From Caulobacter radicis (GTDB lineage: Bacteria; Pseudomonadota; Alphaproteobacteria; Caulobacterales; Caulobacteraceae), in the NCBI RefSeq assembly GCF_003094615.1, contig NZ_QDKO01000014.1, positions 47,267 to 111,266 on the forward strand: a stretch of 64,000 bases of DNA, read 5' to 3'. This document shows positions 15,936 through 25,000 of the stretch, piece after piece; position 1 is the first letter of the stretch; each line of letters opens with the position of its first letter. Under the pieces are notes generated by a model, which made no database searches, had not been told where the DNA came from, and saw only the letters and a program-made list of their open reading frames with translations. The position numbers and the translations under genes were made by a program.

Positions 15936-17642
15936 ATGCGTATCCCCAGCGGGGCCCTGGACCGCCGCCGTTTCCTGCAATCCCTGGCGATCCTCGGCGG
16001 CGGCGCGGCGCTGGCCGACCTGCTGCCCGCCTGGGCGCGCACCGCGCAGGCGGGCGAACGCTCGCCCGCGGCGCTGAGCGGCGAGGACATCCGGCTGACG
16101 ATCGGCCACACGTCCATCACGGTGGACGGCCGCGCCAGCCACGCGGTGACGATCAACGGGACCGTGCCAGGACCGCTGATCCGGCTGAAGGAAGGCCAGA
16201 CCGTCCGCCTGCATGTCAGCAACGGCCTGGAGGAGGAGACCTCGATCCACTGGCACGGCCTGCTGGTGCCGTTCGAGATGGACGGCGTGCCGGGCGTCAG
16301 CTTCCCAGGGATCAAGCCGGGCGAGACCTTCGTCTACGAGTTCAAGGTCAAGCAGTCGGGGAGCTTCTGGTACCATAGCCACTCGGGCCTGCAGGAGCAG
16401 GTCGGGCACTACGGCCCGATGATCATCGATCCCGCAGGCGAGGACCCGGCAGCGTTCGATCGCGAGCATGTCGTGGTGCTGTCGGACCACACTCGCGTCC
16501 ACCCGCATCAGATCTTCCGCCGGCTCAAGCAGCAGAGCGGCGCCTTCAACTTCCAGCGCCAGACGATCGCCGGCCTGCTGAAGGGCAGGGACCAGACCCT
16601 GGCCGAGCGCCTGGAATGGGGTCGGATGCTGATGGATCCGACCGACATCTCCGACGTCACCGGGGCGGCCTACACCTTCCTGATCAACGGCCGTGGCCCC
16701 AAGGACAACTGGACGGGCCTGTTCGCGCCCGGCGAGCGGGTGCGGCTGCGGTTCATCAACGCCGCCGCCCAGTCGGTGTTCAATGTCCGCATCCCGGGGC
16801 TGAAGCTGACCGTGGTCGCCGCCGACGGCCAGCACGTGCGGCCCGTCGAGGTCGACGAGTTCCAGATCGGCAACGCCGAGACCTACGACGTCATCGTCCG
16901 GCCGGTCGAGGACAAGGCCTTCACCATCGTCTCGGAGTCGGTCGACCGCTCGGGCCTGGGCCGCGCCACGCTCGCGCCCCGGCTGGGCATGACCGCCGAG
17001 GTCCCGCCCGTGCGCGCTCGGCCGCTGGCCAACATGCGCGACATGGGCATGGACATGGGGGGCATGGACCATGGCGACATGGACATGTCGATGCGCAATC
17101 CCGACACCGCCCCGCAGGTGCCGCTCGGTCCCGGCGTGCAGATGCTGTCGCCCATGGCGGTGGACCGCACCGGCGAGCCCGGTCAGGGCCTGGCGAACGC
17201 CGGCCACCGGGTGCTGGTCTATCGAGACCTGGTGGCGCTGGAGCCCAATCCCGACCAACGCGCGCCGGAACGGTCGATCGAAATCCACCTGACCGGCAAC
17301 ATGGAACGCTTCATGTGGGGCTTCGACGGCCGCAAGTTCAGCGACAGGCCGCCGCCCTATGCGTTCCGGCACGGTGAGCGCGTGAGGGTGGTGCTGGTCA
17401 ACGACACCATGATGGCCCACCCTATCCACCTGCACGGTCACTATTTCGAGCTGGCTTTCGGTCCCGCCGGGCACATGCCGCGCAAGCATACGGTGATCGT
17501 GCTGCCGGGCGGCCGGGTCGCCTTCGACTTCACCGCCGAGACCGGTGACTGGGCCTTCCACTGCCACATGCTCTACCACATGCACGCGGGGATGTTTCAG
17601 GTCTTCAGCGTGCGCGACGGCCAAGGGGAGGGCGCGCGATGA
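15936..17642 (+). CDS. copA: Copper-resistance multicopper oxidase CopA
   Basis: The 568-residue protein has a Tat signal (DRRRFLQSLAILGGGAAL). Three cupredoxin domains follow with all four copper-ligand clusters: HWHGL, HSHSGLQEQ, HPIHLHGHYFEL, and the type-1 site HCHMLYHMHAGM. A methionine-rich insert (MRDMGMDMGGMDHGD and DMSMRN, near residues 365-390) fits periplasmic Cu(I) binding. CopA/PcoA oxidises Cu(I) and protects the periplasm. AAGGA precedes the ATG. Its stop overlaps copB by four bases, so the two are co-translated. Confidence 0.95.
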   Translation: MRIPSGALDRRRFLQSLAILGGGAALADLLPAWARTAQAGERSPAALSGEDIRLTIGHTSITVDGRASHAVTINGTVPGPLIRLKEGQTVRLHVSNGLEEETSIHWHGLLVPFEMDGVPGVSFPGIKPGETFVYEFKVKQSGSFWYHSHSGLQEQVGHYGPMIIDPAGEDPAAFDREHVVVLSDHTRVHPHQIFRRLKQQSGAFNFQRQTIAGLLKGRDQTLAERLEWGRMLMDPTDISDVTGAAYTFLINGRGPKDNWTGLFAPGERVRLRFINAAAQSVFNVRIPGLKLTVVAADGQHVRPVEVDEFQIGNAETYDVIVRPVEDKAFTIVSESVDRSGLGRATLAPRLGMTAEVPPVRARPLANMRDMGMDMGGMDHGDMDMSMRNPDTAPQVPLGPGVQMLSPMAVDRTGEPGQGLANAGHRVLVYRDLVALEPNPDQRAPERSIEIHLTGNMERFMWGFDGRKFSDRPPPYAFRHGERVRVVLVNDTMMAHPIHLHGHYFELAFGPAGHMPRKHTVIVLPGGRVAFDFTAETGDWAFHCHMLYHMHAGMFQVFSVRDGQGEGAR

Positions 17643-18529
17643 AGGCCCCCCTGATCGCCCTGCTGCCGTTGCTGTGGGCAGGACCGGCCCTGGCGCAGCA
17701 CGACCATCACGCGCCGGCTCCGGCCGACCCCCACGCCGGCCACGACATGGGCGCCATGGCGCCCGAACCGTCGAGCGAGCCGCCGCCGCTGCCCGACCGC
17801 GAGACCGCCGCCCCATCGGCGCCGACCGACCACCTGGCCGACCGGATCTTCGATCCCGCCGCGATGGAGCAGGCGCGGGCGGTGCTGCGCCAGGAGCACG
17901 GCGGGGCCCAGGCCTCGCAGGTGATGCTCAACCTTTTCGAATACCGGGCCGGTTCCGGCGCCGACGGCTATCACTGGGCCGGCGAGGCCTGGTTCGGCGG
18001 CGACATCGACCGGCTGGTGATCAAGTCGGAGGGCGAGGGCGATCGCCACGGCGTCGAAAGCGGTGAGGTGCAGGCGCTCTATTCGCGGGCGATGGGCCTC
18101 TATACCGACCTGCAGGTCGGCGTCCGCCAGGACCTGGAGCCCAGGTCGCGCACCTATGCGACCGTCGGGTTCGAGACCCTGCTGCCCTACTGGATCGAGG
18201 CCGAGGGCGCGGTCTTCGTCTCCAGTAAGGGCGACGTCCTGGCGAGAGCCGAGGGCGCGATCGACTGGCGCCTGACCCAGCGCCTGATCCTGCAGCCGCG
18301 CGCCGAGCTCAATTTCGCCGCCCAGGACGTGGCCGAAACCGGTACGGGCTCGGGCCTGTCGGACGCCGAGCTTGGCCTTCGCCTCCGCTACGAGGTGCGA
18401 CGCGAGTTCGCCCCCTATGTCGGCGTCGCCTGGGGGCGGCGCTTCGGGCGCACCGCCGACTACGCGCGCGCCGCCGGGGAAGAGGTCTCGGACACCAGCG
18501 TGGTGCTGGGCCTGCGGGCCTGGTTCTAG
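17639..18529 (+). CDS. copB: Copper-resistance outer-membrane protein CopB
   Basis: The 296-residue protein has a short signal peptide (ending GPALAQ) and a His/Met-rich N-terminal segment (QHDHHAPAPADPHAGHDMG). The C-terminal beta-barrel domain has CopB-typical text such as YHWAGEAWFGGD, LYSRAMGLYTDLQVGVRQD and FAPYVGVAWGRRFG, and ends in Phe as outer-membrane proteins do. It partners CopA in copper sequestration or export. The ATGA overlap with copA shows one operon. Confidence 0.95.
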   Translation: MKAPLIALLPLLWAGPALAQHDHHAPAPADPHAGHDMGAMAPEPSSEPPPLPDRETAAPSAPTDHLADRIFDPAAMEQARAVLRQEHGGAQASQVMLNLFEYRAGSGADGYHWAGEAWFGGDIDRLVIKSEGEGDRHGVESGEVQALYSRAMGLYTDLQVGVRQDLEPRSRTYATVGFETLLPYWIEAEGAVFVSSKGDVLARAEGAIDWRLTQRLILQPRAELNFAAQDVAETGTGSGLSDAELGLRLRYEVRREFAPYVGVAWGRRFGRTADYARAAGEEVSDTSVVLGLRAWF

Positions 18530-18562
18530 CGTCCCAAAGTCATCTGTTCACGGAGTAAGCTC

Positions 18563-18889
18563 ATGAAAGTTCTCGCGATCGCGGGCGGCTTTGTCGCCCT
18601 GGCTCTTCTCGCCCAGCCGGCCGCGGCCCAGGACGATCACGCCGGTCATGCGGGCCATGCCGCCCCCGCCGCCGCCTCGGCGGTCGAGGCCGTCGGCGTG
18701 GTGCGCGCCGTCAACGCCAAGGCCGGCAAGGTCACCCTGGCGCACGAGGCGATCCCCGCCCTCAAGTGGCCGCCGATGACCATGGCCTTCAAGGTCTCCG
18801 ATCCGGCCCTGCTCAAGGATCTCGCTGTCGGGACCAAGGTCCGCTTCAAGCTGGATGGCCAGATGATCGTGGGCCTGACCGCGCTCTAG
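18563..18889 (+). CDS. CusF-like periplasmic copper-binding protein
   Basis: The 108-residue protein has a signal peptide ending AQPAAAQ and a His-rich linker (DDHAGHAGHAAP). A CusF-type OB-fold domain follows: HEAIPALKWPPMTMAFKV carries the expected His, Trp and two Met that bind Cu(I) in CusF. It lies 33 bases after copB with GGAG ahead of its ATG, so it is the third gene of the copper operon, probably shuttling copper to or from CopA. No CusCBA pump is present in the window. Confidence 0.9.
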   Translation: MKVLAIAGGFVALALLAQPAAAQDDHAGHAGHAAPAAASAVEAVGVVRAVNAKAGKVTLAHEAIPALKWPPMTMAFKVSDPALLKDLAVGTKVRFKLDGQMIVGLTAL

Positions 18890-18911
18890 GCTGAAGCGGC
18901 GGCGCAAGGCA

Positions 18912-18946
18912 GGTCCCGCCCTCCCCGCGAGGGCGGGACCTTTTTG
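18912..18946 (+). terminator. Terminator of the copper operon
   Basis: GGTCCCGCCCTC pairs with GAGGGCGGGACC around a five-base loop and is followed by TTTTTG. It lies 22 bases beyond the CusF-like stop. Confidence 0.9.
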
Positions 18947-19111
18947 TGTCCACGGCGCGGCGATCGGCGTTCCTCTTCGCCCACGATCGCAGGCAATTCC
19001 CAGGGACGGGGGCGCTTGGAGCGCGTCGACGTGGTCAGGGAGCTGGTCTGCGGACTTCATCAAGACCCGCGGCGGCCATAGCCGCATCGGAAGCCGAACG
19101 CGTGAAGGCGC

Positions 19112-19300
19112 TCAGTCGATGGCTGGGGTTGTGCTCACTCTTGCGTCTTGAGGAGCGTTCACGCCATCCCGTCGATTGGCTTCGTTCTTCTTCTTTTTGT
19201 CTTGGTCGTGATGCCATTTGATAGAGAAAAACATACCGACCCCCAGAACTATGATTTTGAGCGGGAAGAAAACGATAGGAAAAAAATTCACCCAAGTCAC
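19112..19300 (-). CDS. Small membrane protein of unknown function
   Basis: The 62-residue protein starts at a GTG with GGAG seven bases upstream. It has one hydrophobic helix (VNFFPIVFFPLKIIVLGVGMFF) directly followed by a strongly basic segment (HHDQDKKKKNEANRRDG). The local base composition is clearly lower in GC than neighbours. I recognise no family. The SD and the membrane/basic pattern make it more convincing than the longer overlapping frames on the same strand. It sits between the copper operon and the GatB/YqeY gene. Confidence 0.6.
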   Translation of the reverse strand: MTWVNFFPIVFFPLKIIVLGVGMFFSIKWHHDQDKKKKNEANRRDGVNAPQDARVSTTPAID

Positions 19301-19456
19301 AAAGCTGCTCCGGGGGGCGAAAACTAGCGCGCCATTTTGCCAAGGAGCGGCAACCTACCAATTTTATTGGTTTGGGTGTCGTGGACAAAGTGTCCAAGCG
19401 ACGACATTAAGCGTCGCTGCGCAGTCCCATCGGGAGACTGCGCAGTCGCCCGCAGT

Positions 19457-19930
19457 TTAGGCCCTGGCCAACGCGCTGGCCGCCTTGCCGTCATACTGGC
19501 CGCCGAAGTTGGTCTTCAGGTGGGCCATGATCGTCCCGACGTTGGCGTCGGGGTTCTTGGCCCGGAAGTCGTTGATGGCCTCGCGCAGTTCCGATTCCGT
19601 CATCTGCTTCGGGCCATACGAGGACAGGATCGCCAGTTCGGTTTCAGCCGCCTTGGTCCGCTCGTCCACCTTCGAGGTATCACCAGCGGCCTCGATCAGG
19701 CGCGCGCGTTCGGTCGCGAGGTTTTCCAGCGTCAGCTTCGTGTTCTTCACGAACTTCGCGACGGTTGCGACGACTTTCTCGTCGGTGACTTCCGTCACGC
19801 CGCGCTTGAACTCCTCGGTCGTGATCTGCGTGGCTTCACCGATCAATGTGGTGAGCACGTCAGCCTTCAGACGGTCGTTCAGCTTGCGCGCCGCGAGTTG
19901 GTCGGTTTTGAGCTCGTCGAGCAAAGCCAT
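19457..19930 (-). CDS. GatB/YqeY-domain protein
   Basis: The 157-residue all-helical protein has the YqeY layout: an N-terminal helix pair (LLDELKTDQLAARKLNDRL ... LTTLIGEATQI), a middle helix rich in Ala/Glu, and the C-terminal YGPKQMTESELREAI with the terminal DANVGTIMAHLKTNFGG. YqeY domains resemble the tRNA-binding tail of GatB but their function as single proteins is not established. Here VTEVTDEKVVATVAKF replaces the usual middle motif, so this is a divergent copy. It precedes the two-partner secretion locus. Confidence 0.8.
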   Translation of the reverse strand: MALLDELKTDQLAARKLNDRLKADVLTTLIGEATQITTEEFKRGVTEVTDEKVVATVAKFVKNTKLTLENLATERARLIEAAGDTSKVDERTKAAETELAILSSYGPKQMTESELREAINDFRAKNPDANVGTIMAHLKTNFGGQYDGKAASALARA

Positions 19931-20342
19931 GTCGTCGTCCTTTCAGTTCGGCCTATTCGATAGTGCCGTAGTGCATGGTGACCGCAACTCTTCAAGAGCG
20001 CGGGTGAGCCGCAAGTCACGGGGATGTCGGCGCCGGTCGGGCGTGGCTCAGCCTTGTCCTCCGCCCGTTCGTCGCGGCGGGCCGCGGTCGTTGCAACCTG
20101 CTTGGGGCATCAAGACAGGGGACGATTAAACCGCTGCGCCATTTCCCAATCTGGGAAGTGGTGCTGGGGTCATAGGAAGATAATGGCCGTCGAGCGGATT
20201 CAGTAAACGGCTCGAAACCTATATATGATCATTCGCACAAAGCGGTGTTATGTGTGTCATGTGCAAAGCCATGAAATGAATTAACCAGTTTGAAATCCAC
20301 AAATACCTATCACGTCGCCTTAGTGTTAGTGGGGCGTGTAGT
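19931..20342. other. 412-bp region upstream of the two-partner secretion operon
   Basis: There is no gene. 20025-20045 carries a 21-base sequence repeated exactly at 29717-29737 beyond the exoprotein gene. The part from about 20160 to 20340 is AT-richer than its surroundings (for example TATATATGATCATTCG) and most likely contains the TpsB promoter. I cannot assign specific boxes. Confidence 0.6.
20025..20045 (+). repeat. 21-bp direct repeat flanking the TPS locus, left copy
   Basis: A 21-base sequence (TGTCGGCGCCGGTCGGGCGT plus a final G) is repeated exactly and in the same direction at 29717-29737. Both copies are followed at different distances by a CAGC-C/T-TTGTCCTCC word. Confidence 0.7.
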
Positions 20343-22058
20343 ATGAGTGTTGATGTATCGCGGGGTGCGACGCGCGCCCTGGTCGTCGCGACGGGCTCGG
20401 TTTTGGCCCTGACCTGGTCCACGGCAAGTTTCGCGCAGACCGCGCCAAGCCGGACCCTTCCTCAATCCATCGCTCCGACCGTTCAGGAGACCCAGGGCGA
20501 GATCGCCTTGCCGGCTACGCGCCTGACGGCCGCCCCGGCGGGGGCCGAGGCCCTGTCGGTGCGGATCGAGCGGGTGGTGGTCGAAGGCTTAGCGCCTGAC
20601 CGCGCCGAAGCCGTCGCCGCGCTGACCCGGCCGGTCGAGGGGCGCACCGTCACCGTCGCCGCCCTCTACGAGGTCGCCGCCAAGATCGAGGCGCTGTACG
20701 CCCAGGACGGCCGTATCCTGACCCGCGCCACCCTGCCGCCGCAGTCGCTCAAGGACGGCGCGACCTTGCGCATCGTCGTGATCGAGGGCTTCATCGAGAG
20801 CATCGACGACAGCCGCGTGCCGGCCAAGGTGCGCGGGCCGATCCGCGACCGGCTGGTCAAGCTGATCAACCGGCCGGGCCTTAGCCTGCCGCAGATCGAG
20901 CGCCAGGTGCTGCTGGCCGCGCGCGTTCCCGGCGTCAATCTGCGCACGACCCTGGTTCCCGGCGAGCTTGTCGGCGGGGCGCGGCTGGTGCTGCAGGTCG
21001 AGCACGACGCCGTCGCCGGCGGCCTTGGGGCCGACAACACCCTGTCGAGCGCCTATGACGACTGGAACCTCGAGGCGCGGCTGACGGCCAACTCGGTGTT
21101 CGGGGCGGGCGAGCAGTTCTATGCCTTCGGCGCCTCGGCCACCGATCTGGCCCTGACGGGCGGACATCCCCATCGCCGCATCGTCGGCCTGGGCCTGATC
21201 GCGCCGCTGGGCTTCGACGGGGTCACGGCGCAGCTCGAGTATCTGCACGCCGACACCAATCCGATCACGCCGCGTGGCGTGCTGCCGGTGCAGGGCCAGT
21301 TCGACCGCATCGTGGCCAAGCTGTCCTATCCGCTGATCCTTGGCCGGCGCGAGATGCTGTCGGTGTCGGGCGGGTTCGAGTGGACCAACGAAAGCCAGGC
21401 CGCCCGCGGCTTCGGTGTCGACCTGAGCAAGGACGCCCTGCGCAGCTTCACGTTCGGCCTCGAAGGCGGCAAGGCGATCGGCCAGGCCACCATGGTCTCA
21501 TCGCGCATCGACTTCAACCAGGGCATTTCGGGCTTTGGCGCGCGCACGCCGGCCGACGCGCGGATCTCGGGCACGCCGCTGTCGCGCCAGGGCTCCAGGC
21601 CCGACTTCACCAAGCTTTCGGCCACCGCCAGCATCGACCGGGCCCTGGGCGGTCCGTTCTCCGCGCGGCTGGTGCTGCGCGGCCAGACCGGCTTCGGCGG
21701 CGCTCTGCCCAGCGCCATGCAGTTCTCGCTGGACGGCGGCGAGGGCGTCTCCGGCTTCGACGCCGGCTCGATCAATGTCGACAGCGGCCTGACCGGCCGC
21801 GTCGAGCTGGCCGCCCTGGCCCCGATCGGCGGGCGCGTCGTGGCGCGTCCCTACCTGTTCGCCGCGGCCGGCCGGGGCTGGCTGGAAAAGCCGACCGTGG
21901 TCGAGAAGCCGCGGCCTGACGGCTGGTCGGTGGGCGGCGGCGCCCGTACGACGCTGGCCGAGCGCGTCAATCTGAGCGCCGAGCTGGCGCACGCCAACAG
22001 CAACCTGTTCGCCAAAAACCAGACGCGCCTCACGGCCAGCGTCAACGTCGCGTTCTGA
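20343..22058 (+). CDS. Two-partner secretion outer-membrane transporter (TpsB, ShlB/FhaC family)
   Basis: The 571-residue protein has a signal region ending TASFAQ. A POTRA domain follows (VRIERVVVEGLAPDRAEAV ... LPPQSLKDGATLRIVVIEGF, about residues 60-150). The rest is a beta-barrel of the ShlB/HecB type that ends FNVAF-like (NVAF), with the C-terminal Phe. It recognises the TPS domain of its partner in the periplasm and moves it across the outer membrane. The partner gene begins 14 bases downstream on the same strand, the usual B-then-A order in this subgroup. Confidence 0.93.
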   Translation: MSVDVSRGATRALVVATGSVLALTWSTASFAQTAPSRTLPQSIAPTVQETQGEIALPATRLTAAPAGAEALSVRIERVVVEGLAPDRAEAVAALTRPVEGRTVTVAALYEVAAKIEALYAQDGRILTRATLPPQSLKDGATLRIVVIEGFIESIDDSRVPAKVRGPIRDRLVKLINRPGLSLPQIERQVLLAARVPGVNLRTTLVPGELVGGARLVLQVEHDAVAGGLGADNTLSSAYDDWNLEARLTANSVFGAGEQFYAFGASATDLALTGGHPHRRIVGLGLIAPLGFDGVTAQLEYLHADTNPITPRGVLPVQGQFDRIVAKLSYPLILGRREMLSVSGGFEWTNESQAARGFGVDLSKDALRSFTFGLEGGKAIGQATMVSSRIDFNQGISGFGARTPADARISGTPLSRQGSRPDFTKLSATASIDRALGGPFSARLVLRGQTGFGGALPSAMQFSLDGGEGVSGFDAGSINVDSGLTGRVELAALAPIGGRVVARPYLFAAAGRGWLEKPTVVEKPRPDGWSVGGGARTTLAERVNLSAELAHANSNLFAKNQTRLTASVNVAF

Positions 22059-22072
22059 GGAGGAGCCTGACC

Positions 22073-25000
22073 ATGCTTATCGCCAACAAGCTTCGCCTGA
22101 TCGCAACGACCAGCCTGACCCTGACCCTGGCCGCCATGGCCACCCAGGCGGCGGCGCGGGACGCCCTGCCGACCGGCGGCTCGGTGGTCGCCGGCTCGGC
22201 CACCATCGGCGGCCAGTCGGGCGGCGCCCAGACCATCACCCAGACCAGCCAGAAGGCCGTGATCGACTGGGCCGGCTTCAACGTCGGCCAGGGCGCCAGC
22301 CTGACCTTCGTGACGCCCAACGCCGACGGCGCGACCCTGAACCGTGTGACCGGCACGACGGGCTCGACCATCGCCGGCCAGATCACCGCCAACGGCAGCG
22401 TCTATCTGATCAATCCCAACGGCATCCAGATCACCCAGACCGGCGTGGTCAACGCCGGCCGCGGCTTCGTGGCCTCGACGCTGGACATCTCCAACGACGA
22501 GTTCATGGCCGGCGCCGGCCGGTTCACGGGGACGGGCGGGACCATCGACCACCGGGGCTCGATCACCGTCGGGGCGGGCGGCGTTGTCGGCCTGCTCGGC
22601 GGCAGCGTCTCCAGCAGCGGCCTGATCGTGGCGCCGGCGGGCAAGGTGGTGATCGGCGCGGTCACCCACGCCACGCTCGACCTCAACGGCGGCGGCTTCC
22701 TGCAGGTGGCCCTGCCCGAGCAGTCGGCCCTGGCGGCGGACGGCTCCAGCGCGCTGGTCTCGGCCCAGTCGGGCTACGAGGCGACCCGCAACACCGTCAA
22801 TCTGGACGGCCTGAGCAGCGGCAGCGTGACCGGCCGCAACGGCGACATCGTGCTGGGCGGCAAGATCAGCGTCGATTCCGACGCCGGCGACGCGGGCTCG
22901 ATCATGGTGATGGGCGCCAACACCCAGGCCAACGGCGAGCTTTCGGCCCGGGCGACGGGCGCCACCGGCAATGGCGGCTTCATCGAGACCTCGGGCAATT
23001 ACGTCGACTTCACCGGCCTGCGCGTGGACACCCGCGCGGCGCACGGCGCGACGGGGACCTGGCTGGTCGACCCCACCGACCTGACGATCGACGCGGCCGC
23101 GGCGTCCACCATCCAGTCGAACCTCGCCACCACCAACGTCACGCTCGAGACCTATCTCAGCGGCGCGCCGTCCGGACCGGGCGTGGCCAGCGAAGGCGCG
23201 GGCGACATCATCGTCAATTCGGCGATCAGCTGGGGCGCCAACACCCTGACGCTGAACGCGGCCAACAGCATCAAGGTCAACGCCGTCCTGACCGCTTCGG
23301 GCAGCGCGGGCCTCGCCCTGAACTACGGCGACACCAAGGGCTCGATCGCCGCCACGCCGCTCGCCGGCGCGGGCCTCGACTTCGGCCTGAGCAGCAGCGG
23401 TTTCGCCGGCCGGATCGACTTCACGGGCGGAAGCAACAGCTTCGCCGTCAACGGCCAAGCCTACACCATCATCACCGCCCTGGGCGCGGCCGGCTCGACC
23501 ACGGGCCTGGACCTGCAGGGGATCAACGGCGCCCTGGGCGGCTTCTACGCGCTCGGCGCCAATATCGACGCCAGCGCCACCAGCGGCTGGAACAGCAACC
23601 AGGGCTTCGACCCGCTCGGCGCGACCAATGCGGAAAGCGGCGGCAATGGCTTCACCGGCAGCTTCCTGGGCCTTGGCCACACGGTCAGCAACCTGACCGT
23701 CAAGCGCACGTCGTCAGCCTATGGCGGCCTGTTCGGCCTTGCCGCCGCCAGCGCTTCCATCGGCAATGTCGGCCTCGTCAACGCCAGCGTCGCGGTCAAT
23801 GGCGACGCGAACACCTTCATCGGCAACGGCACCGGCGGCACGGCTGGCGCCCTGGCCGGCGTTTCCTACGGCGCGATCACTCAGAGCTATTCCACGGGCT
23901 CGGTGTCCGCCAACGGCGGCCCCACCTTCGGCCCCTCCACCGGCGGCGCGGGCGGCGTGGCCGGCGGCCTGGTCGGCAAGTCCTACGGTACGATCACGGG
24001 AAGCCATTCCTCCGCCACGGTCTCGGCCGGCGGTCGCGACGGCATGACCCAGGGCGGCGCGGGCGGCAAGGTGGGCGGCCTCGTCGGCCAGTCCTACGGC
24101 GCGATCTCGGAGAGCTACGCCACGGGCGCTGTCGCGGCCAACGGCGGCGCCGGCACCGACGTCACGACGGGTACTGCCGGCGCGGGCGGCGTGGCCGGCG
24201 GCCTGGTCGCCGAAAGCAGCGGCGCGATCACGGGGAGCCATGCGACGGGCGCGGTCTCGGCCAACGGCGGCAGCGCCCGCACCGCCGGGGCTGGCGGCAA
24301 GGCGGGGGGGCTCGTCGGGCTCTCCAGCAGCACGATCACGGCGAGCTACGCCACGGGCGTGGTCTCGGCCAACGGCGGCGGCGGCAGCGGCGGCAGCAAC
24401 AGCGGGGCCACGGGCGGGACGGCCGGCGGCCTGGTCGCCGAGAGCGACGGTGCGATCACGAGGAGCTATTCCACGGGGGCGGTCTCGGCCAACGGCGGCG
24501 GCGGTAGCGGGGCGGGTGTATCAGCCGGCGGCGCCGGCGGCTCCGGCGGGACCGCGGGCGGGCTTGTCGGTCGGAGCCGCAGCACGATCAGCCTGAGCTA
24601 CGCCACCGGCGCGGCGTCCGCCAACGGCGGCGGCGGCGGTGCGGGCGCAACCTCGACCAATGGCGGCAACGGCGGCAGCGGCGGCGTGGCGGGTGGGCTC
24701 GTCGGCGACGCCAGCGGCGCGATCACCCAAAGCTATGCGACGGGCGCGGCGTCAGCCAACGGCGGTGGCGGCGGCAGCAACGGTTTCGGCATGGTAGGCG
24801 GCCGCGGCGGCAACGGCGGCGCGGGCGGCAGGGCCGGGGGGCTGGCCGGCCTTGCCAGCGCCGACATTGCACAAAGCTACGCAACGGGCCGAGTGTCGGC
24901 CGGCGGCGGCGGCGGCGGCAGCTACACGATGTTGAGCGGCGCGACGATGGTCACGGCGTACGGCGCGACCGGCGCCGCCAGCACGGGCGGCGGCTTGATC

